Assembly: GCA_017504325.1 (NCBI GenBank)
Contig: JAFVRL010000408.1
Location: forward strand, 1 to 6,900
Length of the DNA: 6,900 nt
Source: Lentisphaeria bacterium
GTDB lineage: Bacteria; Verrucomicrobiota; Lentisphaeria; Victivallales; UBA1829
Direction of reading: 5' to 3'
The first letter of the stretch is position 1; every line of letters starts with the position of its first letter. Positions 1 through 6,688 of this stretch are shown one piece after another. The position numbers and the translations under genes were made by a program. The notes below the pieces were generated by a model. It was not told the origin of the DNA. It did no database searches and saw only the letters and a list, made by a program, of their open reading frames with translations.

Positions 1-25
1 GGAAAAATATCATAATGAACAAATG

Positions 26-31
26 AGGAGG
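26..31 (+). promoter_or_regulatory. Shine-Dalgarno site fixing the start of the first pseudopilin gene
   Basis: A perfect AGGAGG lies six bases before the ATG at 38. An earlier in-frame ATG at 23 overlaps this ribosome binding site and has no good site of its own. The ATG at 38 is therefore the likely start, and it gives a protein beginning MKKRVFTLVE as expected for a prepilin leader. Confidence 0.8.
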
Positions 32-37
32 ATTTCT

Positions 38-706
38 ATGAAAAAACGCGTTTTTACACTGGTGGAACTCTTGGTGGTCATTGCCATTATTGCGGTACTT
101 GCCGGACTTGCCATCCCTGCGGTGAGCATTGCCAAACAGAAGGCAAAACAGACCCAGGCAAGAGTGGATATCAACTCTATGGAAGCCGCCTTTGCAGAAT
201 ATGAAAAAGACCGGGGAACACTTGCAGCACTTCCCAATTATGGCAGCCTGACAACCACAAACAATGATAAAAGGATCGTCAATCCTCACGGCAGCAGGGA
301 TTCCAACCGGTATTATGATGCCATTATGGAAGTATTGACCTTTACTCCGGTGAACGGTTCTGCTGTGACAAGTTCCACCCATCTTGTTGCCGGCAGCAAT
401 CTTTCTCTTTTGAGTTACAACAGAAAGCGTCAGCAGTATCTGAAACCTGCCAAAGCTCTGGTAGCAGATTTGCAGAACGATCCCCAGGCGACTCCTTCAG
501 AATTTCTGATCCTTGACCCCTGGGGCCACCGTTACAATATTGCTCTGGATGGAAATTATAACGGATATATTGATGATGCCAACGGGTTTGGCGGGATCAC
601 GCAGGCAAATACAAGGATCAATGCGAAAGTGATGATCTTTTCCTATGGATCTGAAAAGGAAAACAGAGTAAGAAATTATGTCTGTTCCTGGAAACAGGGC
701 AGATAA
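38..706 (+). CDS. GspG-like major pseudopilin (prepilin-type N-terminal domain; possible Verru_Chthon cassette D-like protein)
   Basis: The 222-aa product is a type II secretion / type IV pilin-like subunit, expected to sit in the inner membrane by its N-terminal helix and polymerise into a pseudopilus. Seen directly: basic leader MKKRV, then FTLVELLVVIAIIAVLAG with the conserved Glu at +5 if cleavage precedes Phe6, and a hydrophobic helix at about residues 6-29. The C-terminal half has a DPWG motif (160-163), an aspartate/asparagine-rich loop DGNYNGYIDD (171-180) and FSYGSEKEN (201-209). These resemble the DPWG...Y and SYG elements around the calcium site of GspG. The residue before the predicted cleavage site is Val, not the usual Gly or Ala. 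The protein is longer than typical GspG (about 140-150 aa), with the extra length in residues 60-150. It is first of five co-directional genes, 47 bases before the next. The pseudopilin class is clear; GspG rather than GspH or a cassette-specific subunit is an inference. Confidence 0.88.
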   Translation: MKKRVFTLVELLVVIAIIAVLAGLAIPAVSIAKQKAKQTQARVDINSMEAAFAEYEKDRGTLAALPNYGSLTTTNNDKRIVNPHGSRDSNRYYDAIMEVLTFTPVNGSAVTSSTHLVAGSNLSLLSYNRKRQQYLKPAKALVADLQNDPQATPSEFLILDPWGHRYNIALDGNYNGYIDDANGFGGITQANTRINAKVMIFSYGSEKENRVRNYVCSWKQGR

Positions 707-753
707 GGAATATATTTTCCTGCCTTTGTGCATAACATATACAGGAGGAAAAG

Positions 754-1413
754 ATGAAAAAAAGAAGCCGTTTTTATTACAATCTGGTGGAAATCACCCT
801 TGCCATGGCGGTAGTGGGGATCGGGATCGCCGGGATCATGGCACTTTTCGTGCCGGCATTGGATTCTTCAAAGGAGTCTGTAGCGGAAAACTACTCTTCC
901 CAGGTGGCAACGACCCTTTTGTCTTATATTGAACGCTTCAAAAGGAACAACTGGACCACAGCTTCCAATGTGTGGTACACGATCAACACTCAGCCAGCAC
1001 TTCCCCCGGCATTGAGTTTCTATGAGGGGTGTCCGGATACCCGTCAATGGCGGGTCGTAAATGGCAATACCACCAGTGAGATTTTGCCGGGAGTATTCTC
1101 GTTGAATACTATCCATGGCGCAGGTGTTTACGGGTTGACATTGGGAAATGATGTGGAGGATCTTGCTTCTTTGGGGACATATTTTCCGGACGGCAGAAAA
1201 TTCTGCGGTTTTGCCCGTGTCTGGCAGGAAAATGTGTCGGCAAGTGAATTTTTTACAGGCGGGGATTCCGCTGTTTCGGCAGCAGTCAATTCTGTTGTAA
1301 ACAATGGAGATCAGCTTGTGCGGATCTATGTGGAGATCAGTTATCCGGCGACAGTTCCGCCTGAAAACAGAAAAATTAGTTTGTATATCTTTGAGATCGG
1401 CAGACCCCAGTAA
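754..1413 (+). CDS. GspI/PilV-like minor pseudopilin (possible Verru_Chthon cassette B-like protein)
   Basis: The 219-aa product looks like a minor pseudopilin. Its start is set by AGGAGG at 743-748, five bases before the ATG. The leader MKKRSRFYY is followed by NLVEITLAMAVVGIGIAGIM, a hydrophobic helix of about residues 10-33. The Glu at residue 13 fits position +5 if cleavage occurs between Tyr8 and Tyr9, so neither +1 Phe nor -1 Gly/Ala is present. The C-terminal stretch LVRIYVEISYPATVPPENRK (188-207), followed by a short hydrophobic strand, resembles the final sheet of GspI/PilV proteins, where a 'sW/YP' turn is common. Cys93 and Cys151 are the only cysteines and could form a disulfide in the periplasm. 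Its place between a G-like and a J-like gene matches the position of gspI in secretion operons. It would be a tip or initiation subunit rather than a filament subunit. The subfamily call is inference; the prepilin-like architecture is seen directly. Confidence 0.78.
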   Translation: MKKRSRFYYNLVEITLAMAVVGIGIAGIMALFVPALDSSKESVAENYSSQVATTLLSYIERFKRNNWTTASNVWYTINTQPALPPALSFYEGCPDTRQWRVVNGNTTSEILPGVFSLNTIHGAGVYGLTLGNDVEDLASLGTYFPDGRKFCGFARVWQENVSASEFFTGGDSAVSAAVNSVVNNGDQLVRIYVEISYPATVPPENRKISLYIFEIGRPQ

Positions 1414-1420
1414 GAGAGGT
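1414..1420 (+). promoter_or_regulatory. Shine-Dalgarno site choosing between adjacent ATGs of the GspJ-like gene
   Basis: The site GAGAGGT lies directly after the stop codon of the preceding gene. Its GAGGT core ends five bases before the ATG at 1426 but only two before the in-frame ATG at 1423. The ATG at 1426 is therefore the better start. The two choices differ by one Met, and a third ATG at 1435 is too far away. Confidence 0.6.
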
Positions 1421-1425
1421 GCATG

Positions 1426-2409
1426 ATGGCTGTTATGAAGAAAAAAATCAGGATTTCCGCCTTTACATTGGTGGAAGTCATCGTTTCTATGGCGGTATTC
1501 GCCATATTGATGCTGGGGCTTATGCAGTTCTTTTCCTCTGCACAGGGGCTCTGGACAAGTACAAGCAATCAGGTTCAGTCTTATGAAGAGGCCCGGTCGG
1601 TCATGAATATGATCGCAGATGATCTTCTGTGTCTTTACAGTGAAGACCGTTCTACTGCGACCTCCCGGGATCACCGGTACTTTTTTATCGTGCAGGATCC
1701 GGCGCACACCTTTGCCCCCGCATTGAATACCCACCGTTTCAAGGGGTTGGCTTTTGCCACCATGCGGCCTGCCAGAGCGCATCAGGATGCGATCACGAGA
1801 TTGACAGAGGTCTTTTACCGTAAGCGCGGAAATCATCTGGAAATGTTGGAACTTGCTGACAATGAACAGGATGCAGGGCGTCCCTGGGCAGTGGATACAG
1901 CGGCATCTCATTTTACCCGTATTGATATTGCCCCGTTTCCATTTTACAGACTTGTGGAAAATGTTTCCGGCACCCATAATAACGACAATCATATAGCTCC
2001 ACCCTCCGGCAATCAGGCAGCGTGGTCTGTTGCAGCCAATCATGTAGTGCGTTTTTCTGTAAAAACCTATCAGAGAGGGCAGAATATTCTGGGATTTAAT
2101 GTCACCGGTGATCCTGCTGTGGCAAATTCCCGCATGTTTGATGCATCCGGTTCGGCAAATGTAACCAAACTGCCGGATATGGTGGTCATACGGCTTCTGA
2201 CGATCGATCCGCAGACGGCAAAAGAGATTCTGCTGCTGGATCCGGATTGTATTTATGAAGATCATCTTGAAACGGCAAGAAACGGCTACGATTCCGATGA
2301 TGTTCTGCCGGAGGACAGCACTGATCCGACGGAGAACCGGATCCGGGAACTGTTACGGAAAAATATGGTCATCGTCACACGGGCTGTTACTTTGAATCAC
2401 GGTATTTAA
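1426..2409 (+). CDS. GspJ/PilW-like minor pseudopilin (possible Verru_Chthon cassette C-like protein)
   Basis: The 327-aa product has the most canonical prepilin signal in the operon. The leader MAVMKKKIRISA is followed by FTLVEVIVSMAVFAILMLGL, with Ala at -1, Phe at +1 and Glu at +5. The hydrophobic helix spans about residues 13-36. Next comes an amphipathic stretch, SYEEARSVMNMIADDL (52-67), typical of GspJ/PilW, where the helix continues before the globular domain. Later elements include TEVFYRKRGNHLEML (127-141), resembling the 'Y.l....L.R' strand of GspJ, and KLPDMVVIRLLTIDPQTAKE (248-267), resembling the 'LP..v.v.l..ld' strand. The basic C-terminal segment IRELLRKNMVIVTRAVTL (306-323) also fits cassette C proteins as I recall them. 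It is about 100 aa longer than typical GspJ. The gene starts 12 bases after the GspI-like stop and ends 12 bases before the next ATG, so the genes are very likely cotranscribed. The start at 1423 (one extra Met) cannot be excluded. Confidence 0.82.
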   Translation: MAVMKKKIRISAFTLVEVIVSMAVFAILMLGLMQFFSSAQGLWTSTSNQVQSYEEARSVMNMIADDLLCLYSEDRSTATSRDHRYFFIVQDPAHTFAPALNTHRFKGLAFATMRPARAHQDAITRLTEVFYRKRGNHLEMLELADNEQDAGRPWAVDTAASHFTRIDIAPFPFYRLVENVSGTHNNDNHIAPPSGNQAAWSVAANHVVRFSVKTYQRGQNILGFNVTGDPAVANSRMFDASGSANVTKLPDMVVIRLLTIDPQTAKEILLLDPDCIYEDHLETARNGYDSDDVLPEDSTDPTENRIRELLRKNMVIVTRAVTLNHGI

Positions 2410-2421
2410 CGGGAGGTATTT

Positions 2422-5400
2422 ATGTATAGAAAGCTCATGGAAAAGCTCCGGAAAAGAAGAAATGAAAAGGGGATAGCAGTAGTTTTTGTTCTGGGGATCC
2501 TGGGACTTCTCACTGTCATCGGTCTCGGATTTGCCTCTACGGCTCTGCTTGATAACAAGATAGCAAAAAATAATGTGAATAATGAAAAAGCCCGTCTTCT
2601 TGCCCGTTCCGCATATATGCGTGCTTATCTGCTTCTGCGGCATGGGGCATCTGCCGAAAGGATCTATACGCGCAGTACCCCGGTAACTTACGATTGGCTC
2701 TGGCGTTTGAATACCACTATGGACGGACAGGATATTTATGCTCTTCCTTCACAGTTTGATCCAGCCGTCAATACAAATCTTCCCGCATGGCAGTATGTCC
2801 GTAATCCCGCAGGAACAGAGATTTTGGGCAGATTTGCTTATGTGATACAGGCGGAAAAGGGGAAAATGGATCCTTCTGTGCATTTCGGAAAATATCTTGC
2901 TGCAAATCTTCCGCCAACGGCTTCCCGCCTGAAAAGATTTGGTACTTCTGAATCGGAACTTCTGTTCCGTGATGCCATCACAGATAATGCTGCCATATAT
3001 AATAATGTCAAAGAAGAGTTTTACGGGGATCTTTACAATAAAACTGTAGATACCGGTAATGCTTTGAACAACGGAGCTAACGCCGGGGAAGAGAAAAAAC
3101 TTTTTGAGACCCCGGAAAGGTGGCAGGATTTTACTTCCATGATGAGTGAAGTTTCTGCATCGGTTACACCGTTACAGGAACAGAATATCAGGGATACTGT
3201 GGAGACCTTGCACTCCGGAACGCCGGAAACATTCTGGATCGACAAAGATAACGATAAAAATCAGACCACAGATGAAATGTTCCACCGTTTCAATCTCGGC
3301 CGTACCGATTGGGATAAAGAGTATTTTGATGATGTGCATATTCTTTTCGGCGGCAGCAAAAAAGATGACGGATCATTTGAACGGATCAAAAGTACAGTCA
3401 ACGGATTGGAGGAGGAGTGCAGATATAATGCCCGCCCCGCCGGGGATAAAAATCTTTACCGGCAGGATAAGGACAGGGCAGATGCCGCCAATACCGGAAG
3501 TGCCGATGCCTGTTTTGATACAGGCGGTATCCAGTGGCTGGGCGGCTGGGTGAATAATCCTGCCAGTTATCCCGGTAACTGGACAGAGGATCTCAAACGC
3601 AAGCAGATCGCTGCAAATATCATTCAGTATTGCCGGAAAGATACTTCTCTTACGGTGACCGATCTCTCCGCAGATAAAAAGAGCGACTGGGTTGCCAATA
3701 ATGCCGATCCTCTTTATGCCGGAGTGGGGAAACACCCCCTCCTCAATGAAGCCGCAGTCAAGGCAAGTGTGCATGGTGCTGTGGTGGAAACTCCGGTGAC
3801 AGACAGTCCCTCGTATTATGACTGGAGATATGAGGTCACGCTGGATTTCGGTACTGAATTGATCGATATGTTCAATATTGCCGCAAAACGGAAATCGGAA
3901 ATATATTTTATCGGGCGGCTTATTTTTGATTACTACGATTTGAATGAAAAACTCTACAAACAATTCAAAATGGAGATCGACCGGGGGAACGGTAAAATAA
4001 CTGTTGATCCTTCTGTCTCTCCGTCTCCCTGGGGCAGTAACGGTTACACTACGAAAGCATCCTTCTGGAATAATCTGCCTGTAACGGTTTTCCCTGTGGG
4101 GCGTTTTCAGGATGATGCCGGAAAAGATTTCAAGGGTGATCTGAAGATCAAGAATGTAAAACTTGTTTTTGACAAGATCTATCTCAAATATGTCGATTCC
4201 TCTGTACCGCCCGCACCGGGGCTGGAAAAGATGGTGGACAGGGATTTTGCCTGGATCAACCGTACATTCGGAACAGAGGCGGAAACAGAAGTGCCGGTTG
4301 TGGACCAGAAACATTTTTATGGTGCTGTGGCCGCAGAAGATCCCCGTGTGAATCATTATCAGAATGATTGGAAGACCATTTCCGATAACGGCAGCGGTTC
4401 TGTAATCAGGGAAGGAACGGAGACTGTTCCGGCGATCGCAGCTCTTGATGCGGATGCATTTGCCGGTGCTTCCATAAAGGCTACTCCGGGAGAAAACAAT
4501 CAGGTTCTTGCTCTCAATAATGATTCTGCGGACAGAGAACCTGCCGGAGATCCTGCATTGGGAACGATCTCCACCGCCTATATTGCGGAACGCCCCATGT
4601 TGTCTCTGTGGGAACTCGGAGCCATTTCCCGTGGGGAAAAATGGCGTACTATTAATTTGAAAAGTGCTGTGCCGCATCCTGCCTTCCCCGCCGGGGAACA
4701 GTTTACCTGCGGCGGAAACAATACTTCTCTGAATTTCAATGCCGGTGCCGGACAGGGATATGAGGGGGGCGACGGCAATATTCTGGATCAGGTGAAGATC
4801 AACCGTCTGTTTCTGGGGGATGATCTGGAAACGGCACTCAATGGCGGTACTGCCCCGGTAATCTCCAATTATTTAAAAAATTTCTGGTGTGAACGAACCT
4901 CCTCTTTCGGCAAGATCAATATCAATTCTTCTTTGCAGAATGTTCTGGAAGCTCTTTTCAAAGAGATGATCTATAATTCCACAGATCTTACCACTGTTGC
5001 CGCCGGCAGCAGAAATGCCTATTATTCCTTTGTGGGAAGACAGGATCTTCCTGAAGAAGGTTCCGCTTTTTCCGGTGGGGCAGCTCTTGCCGGACAGATC
5101 CTCCGAGATCCCTCCGGCGCGCCTGCAAAACGTCAGGAGTTCAGAACAAGGGCAGATCTGCTTCTTAATGAGTTCGGACTTCAGGATGCATTTAAATCCT
5201 CCGGAAATTGTGATGCCGCACAGGAACAGCTTATTGGAAAGACCGTGAATCTGCTGAAAGCGGAAACTCTGGACAGAGCTTATATCATTGCTGTTGCCCA
5301 GACCATCAAAGCGGTGGAAACTCCTTCCGGTTTTACCAAATATTTTGATTGGAACAGGGATGGAAATGTGGGAAATGATGCAGTGAATGTCTCCAATGAC

Positions 5401-5691
5401 AGACCTGTCCGCAATGTTTTCAGTGCGGATCAGCTTGCCTGGAAAAGAGCCGGATATGTGCGGTATCCTCTTGCAAGGGAATTGCATGGGGACAGTACCT
5501 ACTATCAGAATATCCGATTACGCGGTGTGGGATTCGGGACTGTATCTCTGCCGACACATTTTTCCGGTGCAAAAACGAAAACTGTTTATGTGAATGGGGT
5601 GGATGAGATCACCGGGACAGCCAAAGTGGTCGTTACTCTTGAACGGGTCGATAATCAGTGGAAGATCGTGAGGTATGAATATGTGGATTAA
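2422..5691 (+). CDS. Giant GspK/PilX-like pseudopilin (1089 aa; possible Verru_Chthon cassette A-like protein)
   Basis: GGGAGGT at 2411-2417 lies four bases before the ATG. The N-terminus is a basic leader ending EKG (15-17), then IAVVFVLGILGLLTVIGLGF, a hydrophobic helix of about residues 18-41. A Gly at -1 is present, but Phe occupies +5 where other pseudopilins carry Glu; absence of Glu5 is a mark of GspK. Further GspK/PilX-like elements are GRFAYVIQAEKGKMDPS (136-152), a 'sGKlN' style strand; RKQIAANIIQYC (393-404), a 'iaANiiDy' helix; and GKININSSLQNVLEALF (830-846) followed by RTRADLLLNEFGL (908-920), matching the 'INiNtA...vL.aL' and downstream 'DL' helices of the GspK SAM-like domain. 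Residues 721-746, including LSLWELGAISRGEKWRTINL (727-746), recall a motif common in large cassette A proteins. GspK is usually about 300-350 aa, so about 700 residues are extra. Two EF-hand-like acidic loops occur (274-285 and 976-986). The likely role is a large pseudopilus tip or adhesin-like subunit. Family class is firm; function is inferred. Confidence 0.8.
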   Translation: MYRKLMEKLRKRRNEKGIAVVFVLGILGLLTVIGLGFASTALLDNKIAKNNVNNEKARLLARSAYMRAYLLLRHGASAERIYTRSTPVTYDWLWRLNTTMDGQDIYALPSQFDPAVNTNLPAWQYVRNPAGTEILGRFAYVIQAEKGKMDPSVHFGKYLAANLPPTASRLKRFGTSESELLFRDAITDNAAIYNNVKEEFYGDLYNKTVDTGNALNNGANAGEEKKLFETPERWQDFTSMMSEVSASVTPLQEQNIRDTVETLHSGTPETFWIDKDNDKNQTTDEMFHRFNLGRTDWDKEYFDDVHILFGGSKKDDGSFERIKSTVNGLEEECRYNARPAGDKNLYRQDKDRADAANTGSADACFDTGGIQWLGGWVNNPASYPGNWTEDLKRKQIAANIIQYCRKDTSLTVTDLSADKKSDWVANNADPLYAGVGKHPLLNEAAVKASVHGAVVETPVTDSPSYYDWRYEVTLDFGTELIDMFNIAAKRKSEIYFIGRLIFDYYDLNEKLYKQFKMEIDRGNGKITVDPSVSPSPWGSNGYTTKASFWNNLPVTVFPVGRFQDDAGKDFKGDLKIKNVKLVFDKIYLKYVDSSVPPAPGLEKMVDRDFAWINRTFGTEAETEVPVVDQKHFYGAVAAEDPRVNHYQNDWKTISDNGSGSVIREGTETVPAIAALDADAFAGASIKATPGENNQVLALNNDSADREPAGDPALGTISTAYIAERPMLSLWELGAISRGEKWRTINLKSAVPHPAFPAGEQFTCGGNNTSLNFNAGAGQGYEGGDGNILDQVKINRLFLGDDLETALNGGTAPVISNYLKNFWCERTSSFGKININSSLQNVLEALFKEMIYNSTDLTTVAAGSRNAYYSFVGRQDLPEEGSAFSGGAALAGQILRDPSGAPAKRQEFRTRADLLLNEFGLQDAFKSSGNCDAAQEQLIGKTVNLLKAETLDRAYIIAVAQTIKAVETPSGFTKYFDWNRDGNVGNDAVNVSNDRPVRNVFSADQLAWKRAGYVRYPLARELHGDSTYYQNIRLRGVGFGTVSLPTHFSGAKTKTVYVNGVDEITGTAKVVVTLERVDNQWKIVRYEYVD
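5670..5674 (+). promoter_or_regulatory. Shine-Dalgarno site inside the end of the K-like gene
   Basis: GAGGT lies six bases before the ATG at 5681 and touches the in-frame ATG at 5675. Spacing favours 5681 as the start of the fifth gene. The site is within the coding end of the previous gene, so translation of the two is probably coupled. Confidence 0.55.
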
Positions 5692-6535
5692 AAAGTATAT
5701 TGCGGTATTTTCTCTTGTCCCCTTCCTCGTATGCGGAGCTGAAGGCGGTAAAGAAAATCAAAATGATAACAGAAAAAAAGCTCCGGAAAAACAGCAGATG
5801 CACCCTGAAGTGTCTGTCAAGGCAGTTCCCCTGACGAAAAAGGAGAAACAGGCACTCTTGAAAGAACTTTCCATGGCGGCAAGCCGTTTCGATCCCAGAC
5901 AGCCGGGACTGACGGCGGCACATGTGCAGAAAGTGCTTTTGAAGGATATTTATGATGGGCTTCTGGATAAAAAGATCCCGGATGAACCCGGCAGTGTGAA
6001 GAAATCAGGCGATACTATTACTTATCTGGGAACACGGATGGCACTTTTCAAGTATGAGATCCTGTTAAAAAATCCGGAATTGTCTGAAGTAACAGCCATT
6101 ACTCCCGCCTGGTACAAGTCGTACGGGGAAAAATTGAAAAAGATGGAAGAGCTTGCCAAAAAGCTGGATCAGGCATCGGCAAACGGAGATCCTGCCGCTT
6201 ACCGGCAGGCTAAAAATGCCATTGAGGCGTACCAGAAGGTTTTGAAAGATTTTGCAGGCGGTAAGAAACCGAAACTTTCTTCTGACGGATTGCGCCTGCT
6301 GCGCCGGCAGAACATAAAGTGGCGTATTGCCGAATTCAAGAAACAGCAGGCGGAACGGTTGAAAAAAGCCGGGCTTACTTCTGAAAATCTGAAAGAAGCA
6401 GCTTCTGCCGAACCGGAACAGAAACGCTCTACCGTGAAAAAGTCAGTAAAAACAGCGGAAAAGAAAAGGAACTCTTCTGCATCCGGTAAAAACAGAAATA
6501 CAAGAAGACGCAATACATCCCGCAGAAACTGGTAA
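5681..6535 (+). CDS. Exported, lysine/arginine-rich helical protein of unknown function, last gene of the pseudopilin operon
   Basis: I do not recognise a family. The 284-aa product starts with a short signal peptide (MWIKKYIAVFSLVPFLVCGA), probably cut after Ala20. Cys18 is the only cysteine, and its preceding residues FLV are a poor lipobox, so a lipoprotein is less likely. A hydrophilic, mostly charged mature protein follows. Residues 50-66 and about 145-230 look strongly helical and may be coiled coil (KLKKMEELAKKLDQ at 151-164; RIAEFKKQQAERLKKAGL at 215-232). The tail from 247 onward is low-complexity and very basic, with TRRRNTSRRNW at the end. Its start overlaps the stop of the K-like gene by 11 bases, which suggests coupled translation and a linked role. 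A periplasmic or envelope factor acting with the pseudopilins is a reasonable inference, and the basic tail could bind an anionic polymer. The start could be 5675 (two more residues), but ribosome-site spacing favours 5681. Confidence 0.72.
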   Translation: MWIKKYIAVFSLVPFLVCGAEGGKENQNDNRKKAPEKQQMHPEVSVKAVPLTKKEKQALLKELSMAASRFDPRQPGLTAAHVQKVLLKDIYDGLLDKKIPDEPGSVKKSGDTITYLGTRMALFKYEILLKNPELSEVTAITPAWYKSYGEKLKKMEELAKKLDQASANGDPAAYRQAKNAIEAYQKVLKDFAGGKKPKLSSDGLRLLRRQNIKWRIAEFKKQQAERLKKAGLTSENLKEAASAEPEQKRSTVKKSVKTAEKKRNSSASGKNRNTRRRNTSRRNW

Positions 6536-6554
6536 TGAAAACTGGTAATGAAAA
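6526..6554 (+). repeat. 13-base tandem duplication spanning the stop codon of the fifth gene
   Basis: The unit aaactggtaatga is present about 2.2 times in perfect tandem. The first copy contains the last two codons (Asn-Trp) and the TAA stop, with a TGA directly after it in frame. The second copy is non-coding, so the duplication leaves the protein unchanged. It looks like a recent slippage event. Confidence 0.8.
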
Positions 6555-6571
6555 AGGGAAAAATAAAAAAA
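6551..6571 (-). terminator. T-rich tract directly after the tRNA 3' end, possible tRNA terminator
   Basis: Read on the - strand, the CCA end is followed at once by seven Ts, an A, five Ts, CCC and five Ts. No separate hairpin precedes it, so termination would rely on the tRNA fold plus the T-tract. The tract may instead serve only as the 3' trailer for processing. Confidence 0.35.
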
Positions 6572-6647
6572 TGGAGCCAATGATCGGGCTCGAACCGATG
6601 ACCTGCTCATTACGAATGAGCTGCTCTACCAACTGAGCTACATTGGC
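6572..6647 (-). tRNA. trnT: tRNA-Thr, anticodon CGT
   Basis: The - strand folds as a complete 76-base tRNA. The acceptor stem is GCCAATG paired with CATTGGC, with U at the discriminator position and an encoded CCA. The D arm is GCTC-AGTTGGTA-GAGC, the anticodon arm GCTCA-TTCGTAA-TGAGC, the variable region AGGTC and the T arm ATCGG-TTCGAGC-CCGAT. All stems pair without mismatch. The anticodon CGT (6612-6614 on the + strand as ACG) reads the Thr codon ACG. The gene is convergent with the pseudopilin operon, and its 3' end lies 36 bases from the last stop codon. It is a housekeeping gene unrelated to the operon. Confidence 0.97.
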
Positions 6648-6660
6648 TTGAAGGTACAAT

Positions 6661-6688
6661 AATATACTCTCTGTTCCGGGAAAAGCAA
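6661..6688 (-). promoter_or_regulatory. Probable sigma-70-type promoter of the tRNA-Thr gene
   Basis: On the - strand a TTGCTT box (6683-6688) is followed after 16 bases by TATATT (6661-6666). The -10 box matches the consensus at five of six positions, the -35 box at three of six. The -10 box ends 13 bases before the tRNA 5' end, giving a leader of about six bases, which is normal for a tRNA. An overlapping TATTAT (6659-6664) with 18-base spacing is an alternative -10. Confidence 0.5.

Noticed and set aside
11..16. CATAAT as a -10 box for the operon
   Set aside because: Its -35 region would lie outside the window, and the leader would start almost on the ribosome binding site. A single six-base match in AT-rich DNA is not enough evidence.
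868..2265. Long open frame on the - strand (465 aa)
   Set aside because: It runs antisense to the I-like and J-like genes, has no plausible ribosome binding site that I could see, and gives an Arg/His/Cys/Ile-rich protein typical of a shadow frame.
3373..4677. Long open frame on the - strand (434 aa)
   Set aside because: It lies fully antisense within the K-like gene and has shadow-frame composition. The + strand frame carries the prepilin and GspK-like motifs.
6191..6209. GC-rich perfect hairpin CCTGCCG-cttac-CGGCAGG inside the fifth gene
   Set aside because: It is not followed by a T-run and lies in the middle of a continuous reading frame, so it is not a terminator. A 7-bp inverted repeat can arise by chance in 6.9 kb.
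6572..6647. tRNA-Thr gene as an integration site with the operon as cargo
   Set aside because: No integrase gene and no repeat of the tRNA 3' end were seen in the window, so there is no support for an island.
6429..6659. Open frame on the - strand over the tRNA, beginning MYLQANVAQLVEQL
   Set aside because: It is a translation of the tRNA-Thr gene and its flanks. Peptides with 'NVAQLVEQ...IGSSPI' are well-known artefacts of tRNA sequence.
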